Part shown: piece after piece, positions 53,368-61,514 of the stretch
Position numbering within the stretch: the first letter of the stretch is position 1
Layout: the number at the start of each line of letters is the position of its first letter
Assembly: GCA_018266375.1 (NCBI GenBank)
Contig: JAFEAO010000006.1
Coordinates: forward strand, 158,930-222,929
Reading direction: 5' to 3'
From: Bdellovibrionales bacterium
Lineage (GTDB): Bacteria > Bdellovibrionota > UBA1018 > CAIMNF01
DNA: 64,000 nt
The notes under the pieces: generated by a model
Databases searched by the model: none
The model's input: only the letters and a program-made list of their open reading frames with translations
What the model was told of the DNA's origin: nothing
Position numbers and translations under genes: made by a program

Positions 53368-54282
53368 ACGATAAAGCTATTCCTTCTTTTGATGATCAGC
53401 TCCGTTCTTTCCTCTGCCGCGCAAGCGTTGGTGTTCCCGATCACGACGTGGACCAAGCCGGTAAAGAATGCTCAGTACCAGCAATGGCTAAATCAAGCGC
53501 CCCCAGCCTACGTATGGCAAAACGACCCGGGTACCTTGGCCGCATACGGACGTATCGCCAATCGCACCACGGGCTTTTGTGAGCCTGCCGCAATTGGAAC
53601 AGCATTTTATAATCAAAAAATTTATCGTAAAGTTGCGCCGGATTTGAAAGTTGTCGGTGTCGATCTGGATGCAAAGACGATCGATTCCAACCAAACGCTC
53701 AGTGATTTGGTGAAGCGATGTAAATCAGATGCAAAAAGAGGGACGTATATTCATGATGCTTTCCGTTGCATCTCCGATATCTACACTGAATCGGGTTACA
53801 CTCATTCTCAGATCAAGTTCATCGCTAACGACGATTTTGCTTACGGCACGGACTTTACCATGGATGGTGAGACCATTTCGGGTATTCCTTACTACACGCT
53901 CGAGCGTCGTAAGCCGACCATCCAGGATATCATTGATGGCCTAAATGCCGGCTACGAGGTAATTGCCGTCGCCAAGCGAATTTCGAACGGCAGAGTGGTG
54001 GGCGGACATTGGTTTAACGTTTCAGGGTACGGCATCAAATCATCTGGAACCGATCTCTTTGCCACCGATCCGACTGCATACGGAAAGTACGGCGGAGACG
54101 AGGCGACAACGTTCAACGGCCAGCACCCTCTGTTCTATCCGATTGCAGCGATGATGATGACTTCGGACGCAAACATCGTCCCGGATAACTTGGCTCCCGT
54201 ACGTTTTAGCGGGCTCATGATCGAAAAGTTGACCCCTGATGTGGTGATGGGGCATTTGCTGTTATTGAAAGCCCAGCGCTAA
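53368..54282 (+). CDS. Secreted protein, possibly C39/papain-like cysteine peptidase
   Basis: About 304 residues. The GTG at 53368 gives a signal peptide (TIKLFLLLMISSVLSSAAQA); an upstream TTG at 53320 adds 16 residues, and neither has a clear ribosome site. A catalytic-type Cys in RTTGFCEPAAIGTAFYN, a His in GRVVGGHWFNVSGYG and an Asp in LFATDPTAYGKYGG have the order and spacing of C39-like peptidases (Cys-His-Asp). The family itself is not recognised. Its stop overlaps the convergent gene by four bases. Confidence 0.65.
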   Translation, partial: TIKLFLLLMISSVLSSAAQALVFPITTWTKPVKNAQYQQWLNQAPPAYVWQNDPGTLAAYGRIANRTTGFCEPAAIGTAFYNQKIYRKVAPDLKVVGVDLDAKTIDSNQTLSDLVKRCKSDAKRGTYIHDAFRCISDIYTESGYTHSQIKFIANDDFAYGTDFTMDGETISGIPYYTLERRKPTIQDIIDGLNAGYEVIAVAKRISNGRVVGGHWFNVSGYGIKSSGTDLFATDPTAYGKYGGDEATTFNGQHPLFYPIAAMMMTSDANIVPDNLAPVRFSGLMIEKLTPDVVMGHLLLLKAQR

Positions 54283-55406
54283 AGTGTGCTGACCCAAATC
54301 ACAACTTCGACGTGACCTGCATTGATCTTGCGGCCGATCATGTTCTTCTTTTTATACCAGCTCATGCTGATCGGCGTCGGAGCGTCCGGCGAGTTTGACT
54401 TGGCCTTACGCTGCAATACAGCCGTCATTTGCTCGAGACTGCTCTTCAGGTTGGCGAGCTCCTTGGTTGGAATGTAGAAGTCGAATTGAATCCCGCCCGG
54501 TGATACGGTGGACTTGACTTGATCCTGCCCGATTTTTTTCAAGATGTTTTGAATCTCAGTCGTAATGTCGTTGGTGCCGGTACCGGTAAAAGAAAAACGC
54601 CAGGTCTCGCCGTCGTTTACTTTGAGCGGCTTTTTGCTTTTTGCGTCTTCGATTTTAACATCTGGTTCGTCGGTATCTGCAACACGGGTCTCTTCAGGTG
54701 GAGGCTGCACGATTTTCGGAGACTTCGACGTGCCTTCTGGTGCTGGGGCGTCCGAGATCGTGGATTCGATCAAGTAATCGTTAATCCGTTTTTGAATCGA
54801 GTTTTCATAGCGGTTGCGAACCTCCGGAATCAGCCACATCAAGAAAATGAGTACGCTTAACACCATTCCGGTTTCGATTAAGAAGCGCGCGGGGAGGGGT
54901 AAGGAGCGGAATCGCTCTGAGATGTTTTTATGAGAATTCTGGGAGGATTTGTTTTCTTCGGACAGCGTCGCGACTGGAGCAGTGCAAACTTTTTTGAGTT
55001 CATCGCGTTTATGAGTGACCATCTCGGCAAGTTGATTGCGACGGAACAAGATGTGTTCCTTCGAGACTTCGATAATGATCGAAAGCTCTTCGTCCGGCAT
55101 GCCATAGCGCTGTTCGGACAGGAGAATCAACAAATCCTTCGGTTGAAGCTGCATTAGCTGCTTGAAGATTGGATTCGTAAAATTCTGATAAATGGTCGGC
55201 TGATAAACACGCTTGCGGTGGATCAGTGCGAGTTCCTTAAGCGCTTCCCGGTAGCTCACGAAAATTTTAAGATCGTTGTCCTTTTGGTAGGCAACTTTCT
55301 TTTCGACCCGGTGTTTAATGAGGTCCAAATTGCGTTGGGAGACCGCTCCACCCGCATAGAACTCAATCAGATCGACAACGTGGTGCTGAGGTTCGAGTTC
55401 GCTCAA
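54279..55406 (-). CDS. Single-pass membrane protein of unknown function
   Basis: 375 residues. N-terminal ~165 cytoplasmic, helical (LIEFYAGGAVSQRNLDLIKHRVEKKV; LQPKDLLILLSEQRYGMPDEELSIIIEVSKEHILFRRNQLAEM resembles an HTH/sigma-factor-like segment), one TM at about 176-195 (FLIETGMVLSVLIFLMWLIPE), a Pro/Glu/Asp linker, and a C-terminal periplasmic domain (WRFSFTGTGTNDITTEIQNILKK...FDFYIPTKELANLKSSLEQM). The layout recalls anti-sigma or signal-relay proteins, but this is weak inference. It is followed on the same strand by nothing and preceded by the HNH gene. Confidence 0.7.
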   Translation of the reverse strand: MSELEPQHHVVDLIEFYAGGAVSQRNLDLIKHRVEKKVAYQKDNDLKIFVSYREALKELALIHRKRVYQPTIYQNFTNPIFKQLMQLQPKDLLILLSEQRYGMPDEELSIIIEVSKEHILFRRNQLAEMVTHKRDELKKVCTAPVATLSEENKSSQNSHKNISERFRSLPLPARFLIETGMVLSVLIFLMWLIPEVRNRYENSIQKRINDYLIESTISDAPAPEGTSKSPKIVQPPPEETRVADTDEPDVKIEDAKSKKPLKVNDGETWRFSFTGTGTNDITTEIQNILKKIGQDQVKSTVSPGGIQFDFYIPTKELANLKSSLEQMTAVLQRKAKSNSPDAPTPISMSWYKKKNMIGRKINAGHVEVVIWVSTL

Positions 55407-55418
55407 GGAAGTTGGCCT

Positions 55419-55973
55419 TTAGATGTCTATGTCGTCGTCATCTTCACCGTCGCCGGTGTAGTTTTTAACCAAGATGCGAATGTATTCCGGGCTACTGGTG
55501 AAATCGATATTCAAGCCCATGAACGGAAGCCAGAGAGGTTGCTTGGGCTGCTGTTTGAGACGCATGCTTGCCTCGTCCGGCGTGCGTCCGCCTTTGCGGA
55601 GGTTGCACCCCCGGCACGCGGTCACGATGTTTTCCCACGATTTGGTGCCACCTTTAACGACCGGCACGACATGATCCATGGTGAGCTGGCTAAAAGCCGG
55701 TTTGTTCCCGCAGTATTGGCAAGTGTAGTGGTCTCTGAGAAAGATATTGTTGCGGGTAAAACGCACGATGTTCCGACGAGTCTTTTGCGGCACGTATTTG
55801 AGCAAGCGAATCACGAGAGGCATGGGAATCTGAAGTGAGACCGAGCGGATCACTTTATCGGAGGCTTCGACTACTTCGACTTTACCGGAGAAGAATAGCT
55901 GCAACGCCTTTTGCCAGGAAATGACCTGGAGGGGCTGAAACGACGCATTTAAAAGAAGGGAACGACCTTCCAT
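55419..55973 (-). CDS. HNH endonuclease family protein
   Basis: About 184 residues. The HNH site: CQYCGNKPAFSQLTMDHVVPVVKGGTKSWENIVTACRGCNLRKGGRTPDEA, with two CxxC zinc pairs, catalytic His in MDH and Asn in ENIV. The N-terminus (LLLNASFQPLQVISWQKALQLFFSGKVEVVE) is typical of a chromosomal HNH family found in many bacteria with no assigned role. The ATG at 55973 has no ribosome site; a -10 TATCAT six bases upstream suggests a leaderless mRNA. Confidence 0.88.
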   Translation of the reverse strand: MEGRSLLLNASFQPLQVISWQKALQLFFSGKVEVVEASDKVIRSVSLQIPMPLVIRLLKYVPQKTRRNIVRFTRNNIFLRDHYTCQYCGNKPAFSQLTMDHVVPVVKGGTKSWENIVTACRGCNLRKGGRTPDEASMRLKQQPKQPLWLPFMGLNIDFTSSPEYIRILVKNYTGDGEDDDDIDI

Positions 55974-55979
55974 ATATAT

Positions 55980-56008
55980 ATGATAAAGTGGGGTGAACGG
56001 GGTTACAA
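55980..56008 (-). promoter_or_regulatory. Promoter of a leaderless HNH mRNA
   Basis: On the minus strand TTGTAA (56008-56003), a 17-base spacer, TATCAT (55985-55980), then six bases to the ATG. Transcription would start at the A of ATG. The opposite strand of the same stretch holds the ribosome site of the TlpA-like gene. Confidence 0.6.
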
Positions 56009-56019
56009 GAGGTGAAAAG

Positions 56020-56562
56020 ATGAAGAAGATAGGCGTTTTAGGCCTGTTTGCAGTCATTGTCATAGCTTTGACGGCATATTTCGGTCCAAATAAGAAAGCC
56101 GTGCATGGTGAAGCGATTTACCAAGAGATCGCCAGGATCAATCAATCCAGTTTAAAAGATGTGCAGGGACAGTACTTCCTCTTGCACTTCTGGGCTAAGT
56201 GGTGCGCGCCTTGTACCGACGAAATCCCGGTTCTGGTCTCATTTGCGCGCTTTGTGAACGATCATAAAAACGCCGACGGAAAGCCCGTTCAGTTCGAGAA
56301 ACCGCTCCGTATTCTTGCCGTAAGTCTTGATCCGACGCTTGAGGAGTCGAAGGAAATTTTGCCGGATAAGGGAGCAAACCTACCACCGAACTTCATCCTT
56401 TTGCACGACCCTGACCATAAATTTGCCGAACGGATGGGTTCATATCAATACCCCGAAACCTACTTCATCGGACCCAAGGGAGATATCCTCGAAAAGTGGG
56501 TAGGCGTGCAGAAGTGGTTGCAACCTCGGGTTTTTGAGTTTTTCCGCCAAAAATTGCTCTGA
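56020..56562 (+). CDS. TlpA/ResA-like membrane-anchored thioredoxin
   Basis: 180 residues. N-terminal signal anchor MKKIGVLGLFAVIVIALTAYFG, thioredoxin active site in FWAKWCAPCTDEIPVL (WCxPC with an extra Ala-Pro), and the conserved cis-Pro region YPETYFIGPKGDIL. Such proteins reduce periplasmic disulfides, often for cytochrome c maturation or outer-envelope proteins; no cytochrome genes are adjacent. AGAGGTG precedes the ATG. Confidence 0.88.
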   Translation: MKKIGVLGLFAVIVIALTAYFGPNKKAVHGEAIYQEIARINQSSLKDVQGQYFLLHFWAKWCAPCTDEIPVLVSFARFVNDHKNADGKPVQFEKPLRILAVSLDPTLEESKEILPDKGANLPPNFILLHDPDHKFAERMGSYQYPETYFIGPKGDILEKWVGVQKWLQPRVFEFFRQKLL

Positions 56563-56629
56563 CCAATTATTTTACAGTCCTGACTAAAGTTTTGTCTGAC
56601 TTTTGACGATTAGTTAGACAGGAGAACTT

Positions 56630-58240
56630 ATGATTAATTGGGACGAACTGAGACATATTCACGTCATCCGTAAGCTTCAGCAGATTATCGGACAGTGGTT
56701 TCACGCCGAAGTCTTTTTCCTGGATGAGCGCGGAGTGGTCCGCAACTACGATCCATACGATCGGCAACGCGAGTTTAAGAACCCATTGTGCGCGAACTTG
56801 CTCCCGAAAGAAGCCGGCCGTGATTGCGTGCTCAACTTCTTCCGTGAAACCTCGGATCAGTTCTCGCAAATGAAGGATAACCATCTGATCGCCAAGGGAC
56901 CGTTCGGTTTCGAGAAGGTGTTTGCCTCTAAGGTTGTTCTCGACGGTGAATATTTGGGCGCCGTGATCGCTTATTGCCATGTTGAATCCGCTCCGGACGC
57001 GAAACACATCACCGCGGCCGCAGCCGAAATCGAAAAACTCGGTATGGACGCGGAACTCTTCGAGCAAGCCGCTCACAAGATGAAAGTACTCGCTCCATCG
57101 GAAGTAAAATACTTCCACGAGATGATCGATCTCGTCGCGCAAGAGATCACGACTTTCCACACAGAAATTTCTAAACGTGAAGCGCGCATTAACGCGCTCT
57201 CGAACCAACTCGAAAATCGCTACAGTTATAACCAAATGATCGGGAAGTCAAAACCGATGCAAGAGCTCTACTCGATGCTCGATAAAGTATCGGCGTCGGA
57301 AGCGACCGTGCTAGTTCAAGGTGAGAACGGTACCGGCAAGGAATTGATCGCTCGTTCGATCCACTTCAATTCTCCGCGTAAGAACGGAAGCTTCGTTACC
57401 GTAAACTGCTCGGCGTTTAACGAAAACTTGCTCGATAGCGAGCTCTTTGGTCACGTCAAAGGTTCGTTCACCGGCGCGATCAAAGACAAAAAGGGTCTTT
57501 TTGAAGTCGCTCACAACGGGACGTTGTTCCTAGATGAAGTCGGCGATATGACTCTCGCCATGCAAGTAAAGCTTCTCCGAATCCTCCAGCAAGGGACTTT
57601 GATCCCGGTGGGCGGTACGGACGAGAAGAAAGTGGAAGTGCGCGTGATTGCGGCGACGAACCGCGACCTCAAGTCGATGATCGAAGAAGGCACGTTCCGC
57701 GAAGACCTTTACTACCGCATCAATGTGATCAATATTCAAGTACCGGCTCTCCGTGAACGCAAAGAAGATCTCCCGGTGTTGGTCGACCACTTCTTGCTCA
57801 AGAGCTGCAAAGAAAAAGAAGTATCTTTGAAGCAACTCACTTCTCGCGCGCTTGAAAAAATCTTCGACTACAACTGGCCGGGTAACATCCGTCAGCTTGA
57901 AAACGAAATCGAACGTCTGGTGGTCCTCTCGGGTGTTGAAACCAAGATCGGACCGGAATTGCTTTCTCAGCAAATCCGCGACGCAGCTCCAGGCGGCGGT
58001 AGCGGTAAAGGCATGTCGGTGAAGTTTGCCGGCAAACTCAAAGACGCGATGGAAGAACTCGAAAAAGCGATGATCAAAGAAGGCTTGCGCCGTACGAAGT
58101 GGAACAAGTCGAAGCTTGCCAAAGAGCTCGGCATTTCGCGCGCGGGTCTCATCATGAAGGTCGAGAAATACGGCCTCGATAAGCGTAAGCTCGGTCGCGA
58201 AGATGAAGTGGCCGGTAAGGGCGGCGGCGAAGCCGCTTAG
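56630..58240 (+). CDS. Sigma-54-dependent activator with PocR-like sensor domain
   Basis: 536 residues. Residues ~1-180 resemble a PocR ligand-binding domain (LCANLLPKEAGRDCVLNFF, GPFGFEKVFASKVVLDGEYLGAVIAYCHV, helical linker). AAA+ domain: Walker A GENGTGKE (231-238), GSFTGA (278-283; GAFTGA with Ala to Ser), Walker B LFLDEVGD (299-306), R-fingers in FREDLYYRINV. C-terminal Fis-type HTH: WNKSKLAKELGISRAGLIMKVEKYGL, followed by a short acidic/Gly tail. It activates sigma-54 promoters; the site at 27967 is a possible target. Confidence 0.9.
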   Translation: MINWDELRHIHVIRKLQQIIGQWFHAEVFFLDERGVVRNYDPYDRQREFKNPLCANLLPKEAGRDCVLNFFRETSDQFSQMKDNHLIAKGPFGFEKVFASKVVLDGEYLGAVIAYCHVESAPDAKHITAAAAEIEKLGMDAELFEQAAHKMKVLAPSEVKYFHEMIDLVAQEITTFHTEISKREARINALSNQLENRYSYNQMIGKSKPMQELYSMLDKVSASEATVLVQGENGTGKELIARSIHFNSPRKNGSFVTVNCSAFNENLLDSELFGHVKGSFTGAIKDKKGLFEVAHNGTLFLDEVGDMTLAMQVKLLRILQQGTLIPVGGTDEKKVEVRVIAATNRDLKSMIEEGTFREDLYYRINVINIQVPALRERKEDLPVLVDHFLLKSCKEKEVSLKQLTSRALEKIFDYNWPGNIRQLENEIERLVVLSGVETKIGPELLSQQIRDAAPGGGSGKGMSVKFAGKLKDAMEELEKAMIKEGLRRTKWNKSKLAKELGISRAGLIMKVEKYGLDKRKLGREDEVAGKGGGEAA

Positions 58241-58250
58241 TCCGCGCGCC

Positions 58251-59780
58251 TTAAGCTTGTAGGCCAGGACTTTCGGGTGCGCTGGCAAGAGGCAACTCGA
58301 CCGTGAAGATTGATCCTTTGCCGATGGCGCTCTCGACGTAGATACGGCCTCGGTGTGCTTCGACGATCTGTTTCGAGATATAGAGACCCAATCCTAATCC
58401 CCTAATGTTTTGATCCGATGAAACGCGTTCGAAGCGATTGAAGATGAGATCGTGCTTCTCGGGCGAGATCCCGATGCCATGGTCTCGTACGGTGAGCCTT
58501 GCGACGCCGTTACCCTCGCTGGTCGTGACTTCGATCAACGTGCCTGGACTGTATTTCATCGCGTTTGAAAGCAAGTTAACGATCACTTGCTCGATTCGGA
58601 ATGTATCGCAGTAGACGTCGATCCGGTTGCAGTTATTGACCTTGAGCGTACACTTGGCTGCAGCCAAGGCATCTGCAAAACGCTCGAGGACGCTTGTGAT
58701 GACGTCGCAAAGGTTGGTCTCGCTGAAAGAAAACGAGAGTTTACCGCCCTCGATCCGACTGATGTCGAGTAAGTCTTCCACCAGCGTAGTGAGGCGCTCA
58801 ACTTGAGCCGAGGAGATATCAAACACACGCGCGAGTTTTTGCGGCGGCGGAACGACGTTTTCTTCGAGCTTGATTTGTTTGCGGGCGAACTGCAGTTGCA
58901 TCTTCAGGGATGTGATCGGGGTTTTGAGCTCGTGTGACGCGATCGAGAGGAATTCATCACGAATGCGAATGGTGTTCTGAACTTCCTTCATGCTCTTGTC
59001 CAGGCTGCGTACCATGGTATCAAACGCGTAGGTAAGGCGTCCGATCTCATCCCCGGTGAGAACCGGAACCTGAATGCTCAGATCGCCGTTAGCGACTTTA
59101 TCCGTAGCGTTGAGCAGGTTTGACAGCGAACGCTTGAGATGGCGGGTGGTGTGCAAGCCGTAAAGAAGGACGCAAACAAAGAAGATAATCGCGAGTGAGA
59201 GCGATACGATGAACGGAGTGAATCTCGCGTCGTAGACACCGGTAAAGATGTCATTTGATTTTTTACTGACCTCAAACTGGATGATGCGAAGCGATTCGTT
59301 GATGTCGAGTGCGAATTGTTTGACGAGAAGAAACTCTTTTTTAATTTCGTATTGATTTTTTTTACCGTCAGCCGCAAGATTGAAAATGAGTTTAGAGTGT
59401 TTGTTCAGTTCTTCAAGTGACGCCAGCGAATCGTCCAGCAAGTGGATAGAGCGCATCGTGATTTTGATTTGGTCGCGGGCGGTTTCAATCGACGTCTTGG
59501 CCTGCTTGTAGCTCATTTCATAGACCGGCGCAAGCTGTCTGACCGTGAGATCGGGGTTGTTAACGAGTTTTTCGACAGTTTCGCGCATCGAGGTTACGTT
59601 GATTGTGCCTCGCGACGCGAGGTCGATGATCACCGAAATTTTATTCAAACGGCCGAGGTCGACTAGATAGTTTTTGCTGAAAATATAGGTACCGGCCGAC
59701 TCCAAAAGGAGGAAGACGCCCACTGCAATAGTGAGAGCCTGAAATTTACGTACGATGGACGAGGTTTGATTAAAGCTCAC
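58251..59780 (-). CDS. Membrane sensor histidine kinase (4HB-like sensor, HAMP)
   Basis: 509 residues. TM1 at 14-34, a ~150-residue periplasmic helical sensor (four-helix-bundle/CHASE3-like), TM2 at 188-210, HAMP ~212-262, HisKA with H283 in FLSIASHELKTPITSLK, then HATPase_c (VNLLSNAMKYSPG, VRDHGIGISPEKH, GLGLGLYISKQIVEAHRG). Its gene overlaps the following stop of a small gene on the 5' side (ATGA at 59777). The cognate regulator may be the receiver protein encoded 300 bases upstream. Confidence 0.92.
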   Translation of the reverse strand: MSFNQTSSIVRKFQALTIAVGVFLLLESAGTYIFSKNYLVDLGRLNKISVIIDLASRGTINVTSMRETVEKLVNNPDLTVRQLAPVYEMSYKQAKTSIETARDQIKITMRSIHLLDDSLASLEELNKHSKLIFNLAADGKKNQYEIKKEFLLVKQFALDINESLRIIQFEVSKKSNDIFTGVYDARFTPFIVSLSLAIIFFVCVLLYGLHTTRHLKRSLSNLLNATDKVANGDLSIQVPVLTGDEIGRLTYAFDTMVRSLDKSMKEVQNTIRIRDEFLSIASHELKTPITSLKMQLQFARKQIKLEENVVPPPQKLARVFDISSAQVERLTTLVEDLLDISRIEGGKLSFSFSETNLCDVITSVLERFADALAAAKCTLKVNNCNRIDVYCDTFRIEQVIVNLLSNAMKYSPGTLIEVTTSEGNGVARLTVRDHGIGISPEKHDLIFNRFERVSSDQNIRGLGLGLYISKQIVEAHRGRIYVESAIGKGSIFTVELPLASAPESPGLQA

Positions 59781-60034
59781 TCCAGTCCTTTCATCGTGAT
59801 CTTATGGACTCCATCCAGGTCTTCATCGATGGACGAAATGGAAAGCTGTAAATTGCCGCTCTCTTGAGCGAACGCGCTGAATCCCGATTCAAAGAATCCG
59901 CCCACGTTGAGATTGGTACTGAGAAAGGAACGTACCGCTTTGCCTCCGTTCGAAGAAGCGGATAGTTGATTCATCTTTTTTTCGAGTGCCTTTAAGCGTT
60001 TTTCCAAGAAGCTCGAGTAATCCCTGAAAATCAT
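59777..60034 (-). CDS. 85-residue protein upstream of a histidine kinase
   Basis: Small protein: helical N-terminus with Lys/Leu heptads (SSFLEKRLKALEKKMNQL), a Gly/Ser linker, then a beta-like segment (LQLSISSIDEDLDGVHKITM). No signal, no known domain. Stop overlaps the kinase start by four bases. An extended -10, TGATATAAA, lies seven bases before the ATG and there is no ribosome site, so the kinase operon may begin with a leaderless message. Confidence 0.65.
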   Translation of the reverse strand: MIFRDYSSFLEKRLKALEKKMNQLSASSNGGKAVRSFLSTNLNVGGFFESGFSAFAQESGNLQLSISSIDEDLDGVHKITMKGLE

Positions 60035-60071
60035 TTCAATTTTTATATCACGGAGGGAAGGATTGTTTAAG

Positions 60072-60467
60072 CTAAAGCGTGTGTGGAGCGACGAGGCGTT
60101 TTACCGCATTCGTGAAGTGATCGAGGTCGATTGGCTTTTTTAGAAAATCTTTGATGCCGAGTTCCCTAATTTTGGATTCGATTTGACCGTCGGCAGTCAT
60201 GATGACCGAAGGAATGGTCTTCAAACGAGGAATGTTTTGCTGGTCCTTAAGGAATCCCACGCCATCTTTTACAGGCATCATTAAATCCACGAGAATTAAG
60301 TCAGGAAGATTCAAAGCTTTTTGCAGTCGGTCAATTGCGTCTTGGCCGTTTTCGGCGACGTCGACATCGAAGCCCTCGCTCAGGAGGACTTCTTCCATGA
60401 CATCCCGAATACTTGCGTCATCATCTACAATTAGGATTCTTTTTTTGCTCATCGACTTGTTAAACAT
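60072..60467 (-). CDS. Single-domain response regulator (CheY-like)
   Basis: Up to 131 residues; the core starts at Met6 (60452). Acidic cluster VDDDAS, phospho-acceptor D61 in ILVDLMMPVKDG, VIMTADGQ switch and conserved Lys in KDFLKKPIDLD. There is no output domain. Encoded upstream of the 85-residue gene and kinase on the same strand, with 37 bases between, so likely the receiver partner of the kinase. Confidence 0.9.
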   Translation of the reverse strand: MFNKSMSKKRILIVDDDASIRDVMEEVLLSEGFDVDVAENGQDAIDRLQKALNLPDLILVDLMMPVKDGVGFLKDQQNIPRLKTIPSVIMTADGQIESKIRELGIKDFLKKPIDLDHFTNAVKRLVAPHTL

Positions 60468-60614
60468 TCCGAATTTTCACTCAAACGACAAGTGTTTTTT
60501 CACGGCAAAATACTAAATTTCTTTGTTTGCTTCGCACTTTGCGTTGATTGTGTTCAATCAGCCGGCAGATCAAGTTTTGGGCTGCCACCCCAAATCGCGG
60601 ATGTTATTGATCTT

Positions 60615-60634
60615 TTTAATTAAATTAGTTTAAT
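60615..60634 (+). repeat. 20-bp AT-rich element, copy B
   Basis: Identical to 34976-34995. It lies 34 bases before the likely ATG (60669) of the secreted HExxH protein gene; the downstream bases also show some similarity between copies (ACATT then GACGGACG or TCCGTCCG). Confidence 0.6.
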
Positions 60635-60668
60635 GTATTTAACATTGACGGACGACGAGGCCGGACGT

Positions 60669-61496
60669 ATGTTGCGTTTGCTGCATTGGGAGAGAGTGCT
60701 CGTGCGTCAGGTCTTACTGTTACTGCTGTTTTCTGGAACGGCGTGGTCGAGTCAAATCGAACTGTCGGGTAAATTTGCGTTTACCGACGTCGAAGAAGCG
60801 GTCGTCGCGCGTCTTAACACGGAGTTTGCTCGAGAGCTGAACGCCGTGACTTATCGGTTTAAGGTCGAAAAGATTAAGCCCACTAAAACCGGATCGGGCA
60901 CTTTCTACAAGGGCAACACGATCGACATCCGGTTGATTCATTCCATGACCGATCCGACCGAGCTTTCGGCGGTGCTTTGTCATGAGCTCGGACATACGAT
61001 TTCGTACTCGGCGCTCGTGAGTGACGACAAAAAAGACTATCGGGAGTACACACCGGGATACACCGACGTCGAAGGCGAAGCTGATTACTTTGCAGCCGCG
61101 AAATGCTTGCCGCGTATCCGTGATTTATTGCCGAAGCCGAGCGAGATGCCGTCGTTTTGCCTCGGACTGAAGGATGCGGATCGTTGCGCGTTTGTCGCGA
61201 ATGCGGGCATGCTTGCCGTGCAAGGCATGATCAAGCGCGATCCTTGGTATCATCAAGGACCGGTCGGCTACGGCACTCCGACTTGGCTGATGGATCCGGT
61301 GCGGACGTTTTCGGGGTATCAGGATTATTCGTGCCGTTTGCGCACGTTTGTCGCAGGCGCGATGTGCGAAGTCGATTCGCGATTAGGTTTTAGTTTAACG
61401 GACGAGACTGTTGGCGCATGTACAACGGGATCAGGCACTCGTCCACGCTGCTGGTATGTGCCAGCCACGAAGGTGAGTTCAAGTAGATACGATTAG
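60669..61496 (+). CDS. Secreted HExxH-containing protein (putative zinc protease)
   Basis: 275 residues from the ATG at 60669; signal peptide MLRLLHWERVLVRQVLLLLLFSGTAWS. Zinc motif in LCHELGHTISY, with a likely third ligand in VEGEADYFAAAKCLPR. Eight cysteines, several paired in the C-terminal half, indicate an extracytoplasmic fold. The frame extends upstream to 60633 but that would overlap the promoter-like element. Substrate unknown. It is divergent from the receiver gene and converges on citrate synthase. Confidence 0.75.
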   Translation: MLRLLHWERVLVRQVLLLLLFSGTAWSSQIELSGKFAFTDVEEAVVARLNTEFARELNAVTYRFKVEKIKPTKTGSGTFYKGNTIDIRLIHSMTDPTELSAVLCHELGHTISYSALVSDDKKDYREYTPGYTDVEGEADYFAAAKCLPRIRDLLPKPSEMPSFCLGLKDADRCAFVANAGMLAVQGMIKRDPWYHQGPVGYGTPTWLMDPVRTFSGYQDYSCRLRTFVAGAMCEVDSRLGFSLTDETVGACTTGSGTRPRCWYVPATKVSSSRYD

Positions 61497-61514
61497 GTGC
61501 GAGTTGCGAAGCAA

